From Ariolimax columbianus (lineage: Eukaryota; Mollusca; Gastropoda; Stylommatophora; Arionidae): a stretch of 64,000 nt of DNA. The DNA is taken from contig JAVGWX010000004.1 in the NCBI GenBank assembly GCA_036924085.1, positions 45,229,293 to 45,293,292 on the forward strand, in the 5' to 3' direction. Every line of letters begins with the position of its first letter. Positions within the stretch are counted from its first letter, which is position 1. Below the pieces are notes generated by a model, which worked only from the letters and a program-made list of their open reading frames with translations, made no database searches and was not told the DNA's origin. Of this stretch, positions 33,201-47,543 are shown piece after piece. A program made the position numbers and the translations under genes.

Positions 33201-33374
33201 CGATACAGGAGGGTTTGGTGTTTGAAAAGCGGGGCTGAAGCAGACCGATGAAAAGATGGAAACAAGACATCACGGAGGTCATGACGATGACAACGATAGA
33301 GGCGATACTTCTGGCTAGAGATCGAGTTACAGATCGTTTGTTGTGAAAGTGATTTTCTGCAAATGACATGCAAC

Positions 33375-33412
<38 letters not shown>

Positions 33413-33424
33413 AATAATGATGAT
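33201..33424 (+). mobile_element. RTE-like 3' end with (ATG)n tail (copy 2)
   Basis: Same as 10735-10958; the ATG tail has the same length in all copies. Confidence 0.75.
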
Positions 33425-33709
33425 AAAGATGAAAGTGAGCGATTTTTTGTGCTATGTAATAATGCTTGTTATGGTATATAAAAATATATGTGACTTTATT
33501 GTTGACGTAGATCTAGCAAATACTATTTTCATTTATAAACATCATTGCATAATTTCAGAAGTGCCGGTTATGCTAGCAATCAGCTAGAGGTTAGTGATAT
33601 TTAAGATAATATCTGTGGGTAACTGAGACGCTAGTCCGGTCAAGCACACCATATTGCCCAGGACGTTGCGTCAGGGTCAAACACAATGTTTTTCGTCCAT
33701 CACGAGCCT

Positions 33710-33931
33710 TTACTTTTTGCACCCAGCCAGTCCATCCAGTCGAGTATTCTGTAAATCCGGGTTGTGGATAGGTGGGAAGATGGGAACTGCATATTCGCAG
33801 TCAGTGAAAGCAGAGAAAGTTTGCTTCGCGAGACGGTGATCATGATTGTCAGCAAATCCATGTACCTCAGCCGCTTTATTGCTCAGCAAGGTGTCCCGCA
33901 ACTGACGCAGCTTTTTGACTGTAGTTTAGCT
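33710..33931 (-). mobile_element. RTE-like linker fragment (copy 2)
   Basis: Counterpart of 11244-11465, unchanged in the translated frame. Confidence 0.6.
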
Positions 33932-34193
33932 TGTCAGTGGACCTACGCTCTCTTCTCGCCCGTCGTCACAGGACTCGACTGTGTTAGTACTGGATACATG
34001 AAAAGAGAATGACTTGCGCGATGAATTTCCTTTAAGTGAGAAAGGGTTGCGCAGTTTGTCGACCACACTCTCTCGCTCGAGTCCAACTTTAACCAGTGGC
34101 AAGACAAGTCAGGACGACTGGATATGAGCTCGGGTGCAGTGGTTGACCACGGATGCTCAAGTGCCTGGCCGTGTTCTGTGCAGTCCACACCGA

Positions 34194-34291
34194 TCAGCAC
34201 ATTTGCATTCCGTTCTCTGGACAACATTCTGCTACTTAAGCCACATCAGGGCTTGGTGGTGCAAGATTGAGAACGAACGACCCTAAGCCAG
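34194..34291 (+). repeat. Dispersed repeat, inverted partner 2 (copy 2)
   Basis: Counterpart of 11728-11825. Confidence 0.6.
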
Positions 34292-34950
34292 CAAGCCATA
34301 TAATAAAAAAACAGAATGCGATACTGGAGAAAACACTAAAAAGCTATATTTCTTTTTTTTACTTCGTTTACCGTGGTTCCTAAGAGGCAGTATATTGTTC
34401 TGTGTTTTGCACTTTAGAGCCTGGTTAAACCATATTCAGCACGAAATTTAATAGGTGTACGACCCAGTCAGATCAGGAATCTGAACACAGACATGTTTTG
34501 TTTGTGAGCCATCGAAACTTCGCAACCACGTATGAACACTTCTATAAAAGCTTAACACATGCAATTCCAAATTCATATCTTTTATATCGTTATCGCTGCT
34601 TGTTTCAAATCTATCAATAACATGACCTCCTATAGTGTATCCGGGGTCATTACTGAGAATGGTAGAATATAACCGCCACAGAATACTGTCACAGTAGATC
34701 AAGGGCAATCAATCTTAAGGTGAGCTATGTATGTGTTTCTCCTGAGTGGCCAAAATAATCATTGCATGTTGAACGCGAGGACTAAGAGTTGTCCATGGAT
34801 GTGGCAATCTCAAAATGTAGAAATTATCGCTAACCTACTGCAAATAACTAGAAAAAGTCTTTCCTAAAAGCTGGTTTTGGTAAGTCAAATACAATGATGG
34901 ACCTATGCTTCAACAAAAAGAGATGAGTGATCTTGATTTAACTAAACTTA
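34292..34950. other. No recognisable gene (copy 2)
   Basis: Counterpart of 11826-12484. The unrecognised frame 34448-34708 has YTIGG where copies 1 and 3 have YTMGG. Confidence 0.55.
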
Positions 34951-35211
34951 TCGTCTTTATACTGGTTTAGAAGACTATGCAGAGTCTGTACGCAACCAGT
35001 TTCATTTACATTTCCTTGCTCAATAAGCTATGCGCATCCAATGTATTCTTAAATGCATCAACTGCCTCTGCTTACATCACTTCCTTGGAAATGCATTCCA
35101 AGCATTCACCCCTCTCTGACTAAAGAAATATTTCCAAATATCCAATCTTGACCTTTCTTTATTTAATTTGAAGCTATGCCTTTTTGTTCTGATTTGATTG
35201 ATTGAACTCCA
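34951..35211 (-). mobile_element. CR1-like C-terminus with single 26-bp unit (copy 2)
   Basis: Counterpart of 12485-12745. Confidence 0.83.
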
Positions 35212-35410
35212 TGCATGTATTGAAAGGCGTGACTAAATAGAGTTGTGCATGAGGATAGCAACCTCATCATGCAAGTAAACTGATACATAAACTCCTACTG
35301 CAAGATCATGCAAAGTTTTTTCCTGAAGTCATCTTGATGGAGGTTGACTGTACTTGTACTGATGTGCTTCGGCTGGCGCGAAAAATGTCAAGAAAATAGA
35401 TCTTCCTTGT

Positions 35411-35576
35411 TCGTCTTCAGACCTTGAATTCAATTACTCTAACGAAGCGAAGGCAGCAGTTGACTTGAGAGTCTGAGCACTTCTGTACAGCTACTCGTGG
35501 AAGGACACTGGTTGTTGCCAAATGCTACTTCTTGTCGGTAAACAATGGGCAGGGCTGCAAAATTTGTTCTGATGTC
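35411..35576 (-). mobile_element. I-like C-terminal fragment L (copy 2)
   Basis: Counterpart of 12945-13110, same sequence as copy 1 at the site that is rearranged in copy 3. Confidence 0.6.
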
Positions 35577-35639
35577 ATGGGGGGTGTGCCGAGAAGATAG
35601 ATGGCCAGCTAGAGTCGTTGCCTTGTGTTTTAAGTCAAG

Positions 35640-35817
35640 TTAGGTAATCCTCATACTCAACCATTGTCTTTCGTGTTGATCGTCCACGGCAACGTTTTGT
35701 GAGTCTCGGGCAGCGTGGAGGAAGACGGAGTAGAATCGAAATGTCTCAGCCAGGTGTTCCGCGGGAGACTCCATTAGTGGTGAGGTCTTGTATTTCGTAA
35801 AGTGTAAAGTGCAGAAT
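35640..35817 (-). other. Possible exon, unrecognised (copy 2)
   Basis: Same acceptor-like site and open frame as 13174-13351. Confidence 0.25.
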
Positions 35818-36471
35818 CTGCAACAAAAGAAATAGTATTTGTAAGATTATGTGTTTATATTAATCTTAGTCTTAGTAGACCTGTAATTCTACAAGGGAAG
35901 ATGACCCTGTGGAGGTTCCAGCTGTGGTGTGAGCTGGATAAAGGAGGGATGAGGATTTCCTGCTTAGCGTGTAAGGCTCGAGCAGCTTATTACTCCGCTG
36001 TGTTAAGACAAGTGCCAAGAAGTTTGGTTCATAGATCTGTGAGTCCATCTTAAAAGACTCAAACACTAGACCAACTTGACACGCAACCTGTTAGGCGCCA
36101 TCTATGCTGCTCTTAACAAACCAACTAAGCATGGCCGGTGTTGTGCCATGTCACACAGTTAGTCGCCTCTTATGCCATGCTCTATATAGGGCAGTGGTCC
36201 TATTTTTGTCATTGCCATACCCAAAGATCCAGAATCATTCGTGATGTTTACTGTAGTACGCCGTCCATACAGTGGGCTAGATGACATATGTTGCTTATAC
36301 AGAGAATACTAGTTGTTTTTGCTTGTGAATGCACATAGCGACAAGGGGGCATTTTGCTACTCAGATATTAAGCTCGCAATATCACTGGACCTATAAATGA
36401 ATAATGCGAATCAGAATGTAAACATGCAATTCCCTAGTAGTGGATCCAACGGGAAGCTTCGACTGGTTCAT
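35818..36471. other. No recognisable gene (copy 2)
   Basis: Counterpart of 13352-14005. Confidence 0.5.
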
Positions 36472-36778
36472 TTCTTCTTCTTCTTTTTCGTTCGTTTTCA
36501 GACATCAACTTCAATGACTCTAACGAAGTCATCAATCGACTAAAGGCTCAAAATATGTTCTGCCTTCATGGGGGCTGTGTCGCAGGCACGAAGGTCTGTA
36601 GTACCAATCTTGAACTTGTTGTACAGATGACATCTCAGACTGTTGTGACCTATGCGTAGCCGGAGAATGATAATCTATGTAGCCAGGGTGTTTTTTGTTT
36701 TTTTTCCATTTTGCACTGTACGTTGCCCTGATGAATGCTTTAGTCTCATTGTATGTAATTTCTGTACCTAACGTAGGT
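36472..36778 (-). mobile_element. I-like C-terminal fragment M (copy 2)
   Basis: Counterpart of 14006-14312. Confidence 0.72.
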
Positions 36779-39093
36779 TAGGTTCTTGATTTTGTTCCAT
36801 AGCGGTATTTTAACCATTCCTATCTATTTTTTATACTCCACAGGCGATAAGAGAGAGACTGGAACATGAGGGAACTACGTTTTGAACTCTCCCAGTTTTA
36901 CTACTATAATCGCTCAGCAATTAAATAATGTACAGACCGACACTATGCATTAATGTCTGAAATAGTATCTTGCTATCCACATGTTAACAAACTGAACCTA
37001 GGCATGGCAGTTCTAACTAGTATCTTACTATCCATATTTTAACAAACTCACCCTAGGCATTACAGTCCTAGCTACTAGCTAGTATCTTACTATGATACAT
37101 CAAGTTTTAATGTCCTATATATAGTATCTTACTATCCACAGACTATTATACCAGCATTAAATTTTGATGTCCTACACAGTTTCTACCTAAGCACATGGTA
37201 ACAGTCTTTTATATAATACTTTACTATATGAAAATTAACATACAGACAATAAACGGTATTGTCCTACAAAGTATCGCACTATCCCCATTAAACATAAGTT
37301 CACTGACTCGAAACTTTACAGTCCTACATTGTAATTTGCTATCTAAATATTAACAGACCAATACCAAGTTTTATTGTTCTTCAAAGTATTGTACAATCCC
37401 AATGGCATCAGACTGACAGACAGCTTTAATGTCTTACATAGGATCTTACAATCCACATATTAACAAACCAACTCTAGATTGAATGCACTGCACAGTATCC
37501 ACTATCCAGATGTTAGACTTACCCAAAACATTGATGTCCTACATAGTTCCTTACTGCCACCATGTTAACATGCAAACACAGAGTTTAAATGTCTTATAGA
37601 GTATCTTACTATCCACATGTCAACAGGCCAAGACAGAGCTTTAATGTGCTACAGAGTATCTTACTATCCACATGTTAACAGGCCAACACAGAGCTTAAAT
37701 GTCCTACAGAGTATCTTATTAACCACATGTTAACAGGCCAACACAGAGCTTGAATGTCTTACAGAGTATCTTACTATCCACATGTCAACAGGCCAAGACA
37801 GAGCTTTAATGTGGTACAGAGTATCTTACTATCCACATGTTAACAGGCATACACAGAGCTTGAATGTCCTACAGAGTATCTTACTAACCCAATGTTAACA
37901 GGCCAACCCAGAGCTTGAATGTCCTACAGAATATCTTACTATCCACATGTCAACAGGCCAACATAGAGCTTGAATGTCCTACAGCTTATTTTACTATCCA
38001 CATATCAATAGGAAAACACATAGCTTGAATGTCTTACAGAGTATCTTACTATCCACATGTCAACAGGCCAAGACAGAGCTTTAATGTGCTACAGAGTATC
38101 TTACTATCCACATGTTAACAGGCCAACACAGAGCTTGAATGTCCTACAGAGTATCTTACTAACCCAATGTTAACAGGCCAACCCAGAGCTTGAATGTCCT
38201 ACACAATATCTTACTATCCACATGTCAACAGGCCAACATAGAGCTTGAATGTCCTACAGCGTATTTTACTATCCACATATAAATAGGAAAACACATAGCT
38301 TGAATGTCCTACAGAGTATCTTACTATCCACATGTCAACAGGCCAAGACAGAGCTTTAATGTGCTACAGAGTATCTTACTATACACATGTTAAAAGGCCA
38401 ACACAGAGCTTGAATGTCCTACAGAGTATCTTACTAACCCAATGTTAACAGGCCAACACAGAGCTTGAATGTCCTACATAATATCTTACTATCCACATGT
38501 CAACAGGCCAAGACAGAGCTTTCATTTCCTACATAGTATCTTACTATCAACATGTTAACAGGCCAACATAGAGCTTGTATGTCCTACAGAGTATTTTACT
38601 ATCCACATGTCAACAGGCAAACACATAGCTTGAATGTCCTACATAGTATCTTACTATTCACATGTCAACAGGCCAACACAGAGCTTTAATGTTCTACATA
38701 GTGTTTTACAATCCACATGTCAATTGGGCAACATAGCTTGAATGTCTTACAGAATATCTTACTATTCACAAGTGTACTGGCCAACACAGAGCTTAAATGT
38801 CCTACAGAGTATCTTACTATCCACATGTCAACAGGCAAACACATAGCTTGAATGTCCTACAGAGTATCTTACTATTCACAAGTCAACTGGCCAACACAGA
38901 GCTTGAATGTCCTACAGAGTATCTTACTATTCACAAGTCAACTGGCCAACACAGAGCTTGAATGCCGTACATAATATCTTTCAATCCACATATTAACAAG
39001 CAGACACCATGCTTTACTGTTAAAAATAATATCTTACTATCCACGTGTTAACAAACCGACAGTAAGTTTTAATGTCCTACACACTATCTTACT

Positions 39094-39149
39094 TCTTCTT
39101 CTTCTTCAACAAATTCACGCTGATGTCTGACAGCTTACTTCGAACATAA
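39094..39149 (-). mobile_element. Possible 56-bp micro-insertion (copy 2)
   Basis: Counterpart of 16628-16683. Confidence 0.45.
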
Positions 39150-39413
39150 TATCTTACTGTACCCATGTCATCAGCCGGACTCTGAGCTTTGCTATCTTAC
39201 ATGATATTGTACTATCCACATGTTTTAATGTCATTCATAGCATTTTACAGTCTCCATGTCAACAGACCAACACCAAGCTGTAATGTCCTAATATAAAATC
39301 TTTCTTTCTAAATGTTAGCAGACCTAATAGCAAGCTGTAATGTACTACATAAAATCTTACTATCTAAATGTTAACAGACCGATGCTATTCGCTAATATCC
39401 TACATATTATCTT

Positions 39414-39425
39414 ACTGTCACCATG
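39414..39425. repeat. SINE target-site duplication, left (copy 2)
   Basis: ACTGTCACCATG, identical to 39672-39683. Confidence 0.92.
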
Positions 39426-39671
39426 GGGACGGTGTGGCCTAGTGGTTAAGTGGCACGGCTCAAAACTCAAAGGTGCTGGGTTCAATCCCCATCACAGCGC
39501 CGTTACCCAAAGGAAGCGAATTCTTAGAAAATGCAAGAGGAAGCAGACCCTTACATAAAATACATGCTGAAGTTGGCAGCACTTGGCCGACAGGCGCAAA
39601 ATAAAAACCACAGTACAATGTACACCCTCTTGGGGATTAGAGAAATAAGGCGAACTCAAAAAAACAAACAA
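39426..39671 (+). mobile_element. tRNA-derived SINE (copy 2)
   Basis: Same SINE as 16960-17205, with the A box at 39435-39445 and the B box at 39479-39489. Sharing the insertion and its TSDs with copy 1 shows that it arrived before the units were duplicated. Confidence 0.9.
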
Positions 39672-39683
39672 ACTGTCACCATG
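39672..39683. repeat. SINE target-site duplication, right (copy 2)
   Basis: ACTGTCACCATG directly after the A-rich tail. Confidence 0.92.
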
Positions 39684-40267
39684 TCAACAGAATTACACTA
39701 AGCTTCAGTGTCCTATATATTATCTTACTGTCCTCATATAACCAACCGATTCTTTAGATTTAATGCAATACATGGCATCTTACTGTCTACATATTAACAT
39801 ACTATCTGAGAATCCCAACAGTAACATACACGAACAGTCACCTAACTTTACCGTCCTGCATAGCATTTTACAATCCCCATGTTAACAAACCTACCTAAAA
39901 GTATTAGTGTCCTACATAATATTTTACTGACCCCACTTTAACAGATCTAAACTGAGCTTGACGGTCCTATAAAGTATCTCACTGACGCCTCTTTAACAGA
40001 CCAAATCTGATTTTTAATCTCCTACATAGTATCTTAGTATCAGCATAACAAAAGATGAAGGCTAACACTGAGCTTTAAGGTCCTAGGTAGTATCTTACTG
40101 TCTGTATATTAACAGATGGACACCAAGATAATTGTCCTGTAAAGTATCATACTATCCCTATCTTAGCAGGCCGACAACAAGCTGTAATGTCCTACATAGT
40201 ACATAACTAATTTGCATGTTAATAGCCGAAAACCGAGCTTTTGGCATAGATGACCTACATAGTATCT

Positions 40268-40567
40268 TCTTCTTCTTCTGCGTACACAGTCAGACAGTAA
40301 CCATTATTTTTTCGAAAAAAGCGGCGGTCATCCTGAGACTCTCGCCACTACCATAGAGCTTGTCTTGCAGTTCCACTGGCAATGGCCACATCTGCTCTCT
40401 CTGATCCTCGTATGTCGGGCAGTTCTGCAGCAGATGTTCAGTGGTCATTTTACCAGTACCGCACGGGCATTCGTCGGTACACCCTATATTCAATTTGTTG
40501 AATAGGTGGTACCTCAGTCTGTTGTGGCCAGTGCGAAGTCTGAAGACAACGACCTGCTCTCTTCGGT
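40268..40567 (-). mobile_element. I-like element N in the satellite (copy 2)
   Basis: Counterpart of 17802-18101, with TAGTATCT at 40260-40267 and 40568-40575; the 67-aa tail frame (40290-40493) is unchanged. Confidence 0.92.
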
Positions 40568-42550
40568 TAGTATCTAACTATACAACTGTTAGCAGACAGA
40601 CACTGAGTTTTATTGTCCTATGTAGCATTAAACTGTTTGCATGTTTACAAAGCATTCCCATTTGTTAATGTCCTACATGTAATCTTACTGTCCAAAAGTT
40701 AACATACTAACACAAAGCTTAAATGACCTACTTTTTATATTTCTGTACAAAGATAGCAGTCTGACACAAATCTTTAATGTCCTACCTATTGTTTTACTAT
40801 CAACACGTTACAACAGAATGAAAGCAATCTTCACTTTTCTACATAACATCAAACTATCCACTTCATAACACACAGACAGTGAACTTTCATGTCCTCCTTA
40901 TTTCTTGATATCCTCATGTTAATATACATTAACTGAGAAATAATGTTGTATATATTTTCTCACTATCCACATGAAAACAGACCAACCTCATGAATAGGTG
41001 TCCTACATAGTATATTTTTTCCCCCAGGTAAACAGACCAAAACTGAGTAGTAATGTCCTACATAGTATCTTACTCTCCGCTTGTTAACAGACCAACACTG
41101 ATCTGTAATGTCCTTTATAGTATCTTACTATCCCCAGGTCAAAATACCAACACAGAGCAGTAATGTCCTACATAGTATCTTACTATCCGCGTGTTAACAT
41201 AATGACAGCTAGCATTACTTTACCTCATAGTATTGTACTATCCAATTGTTAGGATACGAACAGTGAGCTTTCATGTCCTACATATTTTCTTAATATTCAA
41301 ATGTTAACGCATAACAGCCGAGATGTAAAGCTGTATATATTATCTTTCCCCTTGATAAAACATCAACACTGAGCTGTAATATCATACATAATATCTTACT
41401 AATCATCATGTTTACAGACCAACACAGAGAACACGTGTCCTACACAATGTCTTACAGTTCACATGTATTAACAGACCAACACTGAGAACATGTGTCCTAC
41501 ACAATATCTTACAGTTCACATGTATTAACAGACCAACACTGAGCTTTTCTGTCCTATTAAGTGTTTTACCTTCCATTTGTTAACAAACAGAAACCAATAA
41601 TAAATTTCCTAAACAGCATCCTGCTGTCCCCATGTCAATAGACCAACAACGAGCTGTAATGTTCTAAATAAATTTTTCCTATCAATACATTAACAAACCC
41701 ACACTGAGCCTTATCGCCAAAATAAAAGTATATTCCTTTCCCCCCAAAAAGAGATGCAATAGACTTAATTATTTTATCTGTCTATCACAGTGCAAACAGA
41801 ATCACACCGTGGTTCAATGTCCTTTATATTATCTTGATATTCACAGGACAAAAGAAGTAGACGGACAACAAACTCTACTGTCCCACATAGTATCTTACTT
41901 TCCACCTCTCAACAAACTGTTGTACATATTATACTACTAATCACATGTTAATAGATCCACACTGTGCTTCAATGCCCTACATTTTTATCTTTGAATCCCC
42001 ATGCCAGAAGAACACTTAGCTTTACTGTTATACATACTATCTTACCATCCACATGTCGACAGACCAGCACCGCGATTTGCAACACTAAATATTATCTTAC
42101 CATCCACATGTCGACAGACCAGCACCACGATTTGCTACACTAAATATTATCTTACCATTCACATGTTAACAGACCAGAACCGAGATTTGATACCCTACAT
42201 ATGATCTTACCACCCACATGTTAACAGACCAGCACCAAGATTTGCTACCCTAAATATTATCTTACCATTCACATGTTAACAGACCAGAACCGAGATTTGA
42301 TACCCTACATATTATCTTACCCTCCACATGTTAACAGACCAAGATTTGATACCCTAAATATTATCTTACAATCCATTTGGTAACTGACCAATAACTAGGA
42401 TTGGATACCTTACATATTACTTTACTATCCATATGGCAACATATGTAGATCGCCATGTAATTTTACAGTCTTACATAGTACCTACAATCCATAAATTAAC
42501 AGACCAACACCAAAATGTGTGTTCTACATAGCATTTTACTTTCACTGTGT

Positions 42551-42728
42551 TTTAGTGAAATGAGATACCACAGAATGCAGAGCTGAGGCAAAAGCTATGG
42601 TGCAGCAGCTATGTCCTGATAAAGATTATGGACTGCATCATGATTACTGGCTTGCAGATATAACATGACCAAAGGATCCTGAACGCAAAGAGGAATAAAG
42701 AATTTTTGCACGCTAGAGGACTAAAATT
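42551..42728 (+). other. Non-satellite island (copy 2)
   Basis: Counterpart of 20085-20262, unchanged in the open segment. Confidence 0.35.
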
Positions 42729-42928
42729 GAGTTTTAATGTCCTACATATTATCTCTTTATCTACATATTAACAGATAGACACTAAGATTTAATGGTGTAC
42801 ATATTATCTTGCTATCCAAATGTTAGGAGTCAGATACTGAGCTTAAATCTCTTACATAATGTCTTACTATTTACAAATCAACAGATGCAAACCAACTTGG
42901 AGATTTACTGTCTTGAAAATATCTTACT

Positions 42929-43594
42929 ATCCACATGTTAGTAGACTAACACTCAGCTTTAATGTCCTACATAGTATCTCACTATCAACATATTAGCAGA
43001 TTGACACCAAGCTTTAATCTTCTACATGATATTTTACTATTCACATGTTAGCACACCAACAGCAAGCTTGTTAGCAGTCTAACACAGAGCTTTTATGTCC
43101 TACATAGTATCTCACTATCAACATATTAGCAGATTGACACCAATCTTGAATCTTCTACATGATATTTTACTATTAACATGTTAGCACACCAACTGCAAGC
43201 TTGTTAGCAGTCTAACACAGAGCTTTGATGTCAAACATAGTATCTCACTATCAACATATTAGCAGATTGACACCAATCTTTAATCTTCTACATGATATTT
43301 TACTATTTACGTGTTAGCATACCAACTGCAAGCTTGTTAGCAGTCTAACGCAGAGCTTTGATGTCCTACATAGTATCTCACTATCAACATATTAGCAGAT
43401 TGACACCAAGCTTTAATCTTCTTCATGATATGTTACTATTCACATGTTAGCACACCAACCGCAAGCTTGTTAGCAGTCTAACGCAGAGCTTTAATGTCCT
43501 ACATACTTTCTCACTGTCAACATATTAACAGAATGACACCAAGCTTTAATCTTCTACACAGTATCTTGCTATCCTTATGTTAACACACACAGTG
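42929..43594. repeat. 133-bp higher-order repeat (copy 2)
   Basis: Counterpart of 20463-21128 with the same five-unit structure. Confidence 0.9.
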
Positions 43595-43646
43595 ACACAG
43601 CAATATTTACGTTCGTACATATAATCTTACTACCCACATGTTAACC

Positions 43647-44939
43647 ACAATTGCATTATCAACTCTCAAACCCTTTAACGGTTTGCAAAGACTGGCCTTT
43701 TCAAACAAGCTAAACGACTTCTGTGTATGTATTTGCTTAATGGATGAATCAACAACAACAGAACCAATCGAAGGTGTTTTGCAATCAATTCTAGAGCTGC
43801 ATTTATAATGCCAGTATGAACAGTACGTAATAAGTAGTTTTGGAAATATGTCAATACTGTAGGGTTTTACACAGTTGTACACACACGCACACACAAACGT
43901 AAAGAAATATGTGCATTCGTAAAAAAATTTATGTTTAAAATAATGAGATATGTATTACTACCATGCTTTCAATTTAGTGTATGTTAATAGTGTCAGTATT
44001 CGAATATATCATAAATACACAGAGTGACAGCAAAGAGCAATTTTATCAATACCTGGGCTTTAGGAATGTGTACTTTAATATCTGTTTGTTTACATTTGTT
44101 AATATGGCAACTTATGCGTCTTGTGAAATAAAGAAATAAACAAGAAACAAACACACACTGGAATAAGGTTCAATTTAATGTTTACGTATTTCTTATGCCA
44201 CATTATGAATATTATGTCTACATATATTCAGCCAGCAGTAAACATGCAAGATTCCATATGGCTAGTGTTATTAAAATGATGGTAATGGGTGTCCTGTTCT
44301 AAAAAATATACAGTTTAAAATTTGGATATGTACAATGAGATTAACAATCTATAGATGGTATGTTAGAGAAATGTATAACATAAAAGTCTACATACATTTG
44401 TATTTACATATCCAAGCTTGAACAATTTTAAAGTAGCACACACGGAATATAAGCACGCTTAACCATAAACAACTTTCAGCACAGGATCTTCGATTAGCTA
44501 GATAACAGTTTCACGGCCTAGTAGTGAACTGTATTTACACGGACAATGATTACTTCGTCATAAGGGCAATGTATTCAAAAGAAAGGGATGTAATAAATGC
44601 ACTACAATAATATAAATCATTTAATAAGTACATAAAAATAAAGCAAATACTTATAATAGTTAAGGTTGCGTATAATGGAGCATACCATACGAAATTTACC
44701 TTTCGGAAAGTTTTAACATTTTTTTGCATTTTATGAATATTATTAAATTCATTTTAAAAACAATATGCGAGTCGCTGTCACCACAACAGAGCTAACTTAA
44801 ACAGGCATCAGCATATATGCTAACTCTAACCTTACTATTAACAGCTACAGGAGCAGCCAGTGTTGTCTTCTGCCAGTTACTTGTCTAGTTCGCTCCATGA
44901 CTTCGACGCCGGTCACGGTTCAAGGTTCAGCTCTTGTGA
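43647..44939. other. No recognisable gene, AT-rich (copy 2)
   Basis: Counterpart of 21181-22473; leads without a break into copy 3. Confidence 0.6.
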
Positions 44940-46396
44940 TAAGCACGGCTTTGCTGTCACAATCGTCGCCAACGAGCGCCCGGGGTCGCGAGCTGTTCCT
45001 CCCCATATGTCGTGCACGAGGACGACAACAAGCGTGAGAAATTTGGTCGGGTGGATAATTAACACCTATCGCCTTCAGTGTACAGATGCCAATGTACACG
45101 TCCATGTGGTTCTGGTGTAGGGCCATAGCTCACTCGTTCTAAGGTTTGTAACCTGGATAAAGAGGGGAGACGCCCAAGCCAGAATCTCTCACGCAAATTT
45201 TGTATGATGGGATAACTCTTAATTATATATTTTTTGTATTTGTTTGGTTATGTCCCTCGCTATGTTTAAAGAAACACTGGATGTCAACAACATCGGCGAC
45301 GAAGATGGCACACGACATAAAACTACACACTCTTCCACGCCTTCTAATGACACAAGTTGATAGAAGATGATGAGGATGATGATGATAATAATCATGACAA
45401 TAATAATAACAAAACATTGGCCATTGACCTACAATAGAACAATAAGATAGATATTTAAGCAAACAACCATGAAGGAATGATTATTCCGTGAGATAAGCAG
45501 AAGAAAAGGTGTGATTCCCATTAAGACATGTTATTAGAGGAAACATAAGACCACACTATATGCACATGTAGAGCGTAGGATACACCGTTGGTAGAGTGGC
45601 TGCTTCTTTCCGGCTGCAACTTGTTCCATCCAACCCAGCTTTAAACGAGTACCGGATTTACTGTTAGGAGAAATGATAGAGGAACAGGAATTGGTTTTCA
45701 CAAAACCTGAAGTTTTTGGTTTGATTAGAGGTTTCAATTTCTGGATTCCGTGACGAAGACTTGCCCTTTTCTACCCCAGACCGTTGTCCTTTGTGCGGTA
45801 TCATATCGTATTGACCAGTTTATGGATTCGTGTGTGTATCAGAACAATGAAGATTCTAGTACCTCATCCCTGGCGGTAATAAAAATAAATTTATATATCA
45901 GAGATATTGTAAGCCAAGACATCGAGGAAGGGAACTGGCTACCAACATCTGATAAAAGCAAAAACCTCTTATAGAGAAGTTTCTACCACAGCATCTCCGA
46001 CTACAGTATATTTGTATTACTCGATGTATCCATGAATGTAAACAGCACGTTGGCTGTGTTTGTATTCTGACATTCTTTCCTTGACATAATGAACAGTTTC
46101 TTGGGCGGATTGTCGCTACGGTTGGCACGTTCTAAATGCATGTTTTTGCTCGTGAGCTTCAATCCCTTCTGTATTTTGTGTTGTCCTTTCACTGGTAGAA
46201 GGCGGTGTACATTGGAATGTCTTATATGATCACATCAGTTCATTTTTGTCACACATTAGATTGTAGTCAGCATTGATTGCTGAGAGTACAGAGAAACAAG
46301 AAGACCAAAGTAGAGAGAGAGAAAGAGAGAGAGGATGAAAAACAGAAATATGAATATTGTTAGATGACTGTTAATTTGTGCAGGTGTTAAAAACAA
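44940..46396. other. No recognisable gene (copy 3 left part)
   Basis: Counterpart of 1-1457 with private changes (AAATTTTGTATG near 45200; CACACTCTTCC near 45326). Confidence 0.6.
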
Positions 46397-46408
46397 TTCG
46401 AGGTAAAT

Positions 46409-47481
46409 CTTCTTCTTCGTACGCTGTCAGACGTCAACTTGAATTTTTTCGAAGAAGGCAGCTGTCATCCTGAGGCTGTCGACACTGCCATAGGGCTTGT
46501 CTAGTGTTGCCACTGGTGATGGCCACATGTGCTTTCTCTGGTTCTCGTATGTCGGGCAAATTTGCAGCAGATGTTCCGCGGTCATTTTCCCTGTACCACA
46601 GGTGCATTCGTCAGTACCACCTTTCTTCAGTTTATTGAATAGATGGTACCTCAGTCTGTTGTGGCCTGTGCGGAGTCTGAAGACCACGACCTGCTCTCTT
46701 CTGTTCAACTGGTAGTAGGCATCATTTTTTGTGTAGCCAGTATGCTCTGTTTCCCATTTGGCCATGTATCTGGCCCTAATAAACCTTTTGAACTCTTCGT
46801 AGGTCACACTAGAATCTGGTTGTGGTAACCTTGCACCTTCTTTAGCCAGTCTGTCTGCCTCCTATCCACTACTCCAGCGATGTTAGGGCCTGCTGCATCC
46901 GATTGTTTGCTATGGTGAGATTGTCTTCAGTGGTCCACAAAGCCAGATCGTCTGCAAACATAGAGCTGTGGACTCTTCTTAATATATTCTCTATTATGTT
47001 GTTTATATACACCAGAAAAATGTGTGGGTGACAGTACTCCCCCTTGGGGTACTCCCTGCTGCAGTGTCACATTTTTGCTCATCTTCCCTTGTACTTGAAC
47101 TCTGGCTGTTCTGTTTTCGAAATAGTGGCTGATCAATCTGTACATTTGTCCATATACTTCACTTCTTTATAGCTTGACTTTAAGTCCCTCTTTCCCCACC
47201 CTGTCAAATGCCTTCTCTAGATCCACCCAAACCGCTACTGTATGCTTTTTCTCCTGGTAAGCATTCTCTATTTTCTGCGCTATGAGAGTGATCTGATCCT
47301 CAGTGGATCTGTGTTGTCTAAATCCTGCTTTCTGTGGAATTAATATGTGTTTTTCTTCCAGGTGCCACATCAGTCTGATGTTTATCATACGCTCCATCAG
47401 TTTACCTACACAGCTCAGTAGACTGATAGGCCTGTATCAAATTTGGATCTGTTCTATCTTTTTCTTTCTTTGGTACTGGTA
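46409..47481 (-). mobile_element. I-like retrotransposon A (copy 3)
   Basis: Same as 1470-2542, with TSDs at 46397-46408 and 47482-47493. Confidence 0.88.
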
Positions 47482-47543
47482 TTCGATGTAAATGATTTGA
47501 ACATGAAAAGGAAAAGGTAATCCTTTTGCAATCATTGATGTCG

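Larger units (their letters stand above)
36926..43646. repeat. Satellite array of ~55-bp monomers (copy 2, 6.7 kb)
   Basis: Monomer by monomer the same as copy 1, with isolated substitutions (for example CAACAGGCC near 37953 where copy 1 has CAACCGGCC). The monomer order therefore predates unit duplication and has not been reshuffled since. Confidence 0.93.
22474..44939. repeat. Tandem macro-repeat unit, copy 2 (22,466 bp)
   Basis: This is the second head-to-tail copy and the only unit whose two flanks are both inside the window. It directly abuts copies 1 and 3 with no spacer. It contains every element of copy 1, including the SINE and the full satellite. Private differences include GATCATCAG near 26330 where copies 1 and 3 have GATGATCAG, and CTCCTATAG near 34628 where the others have CTCCCATAG. 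Confidence 0.97.
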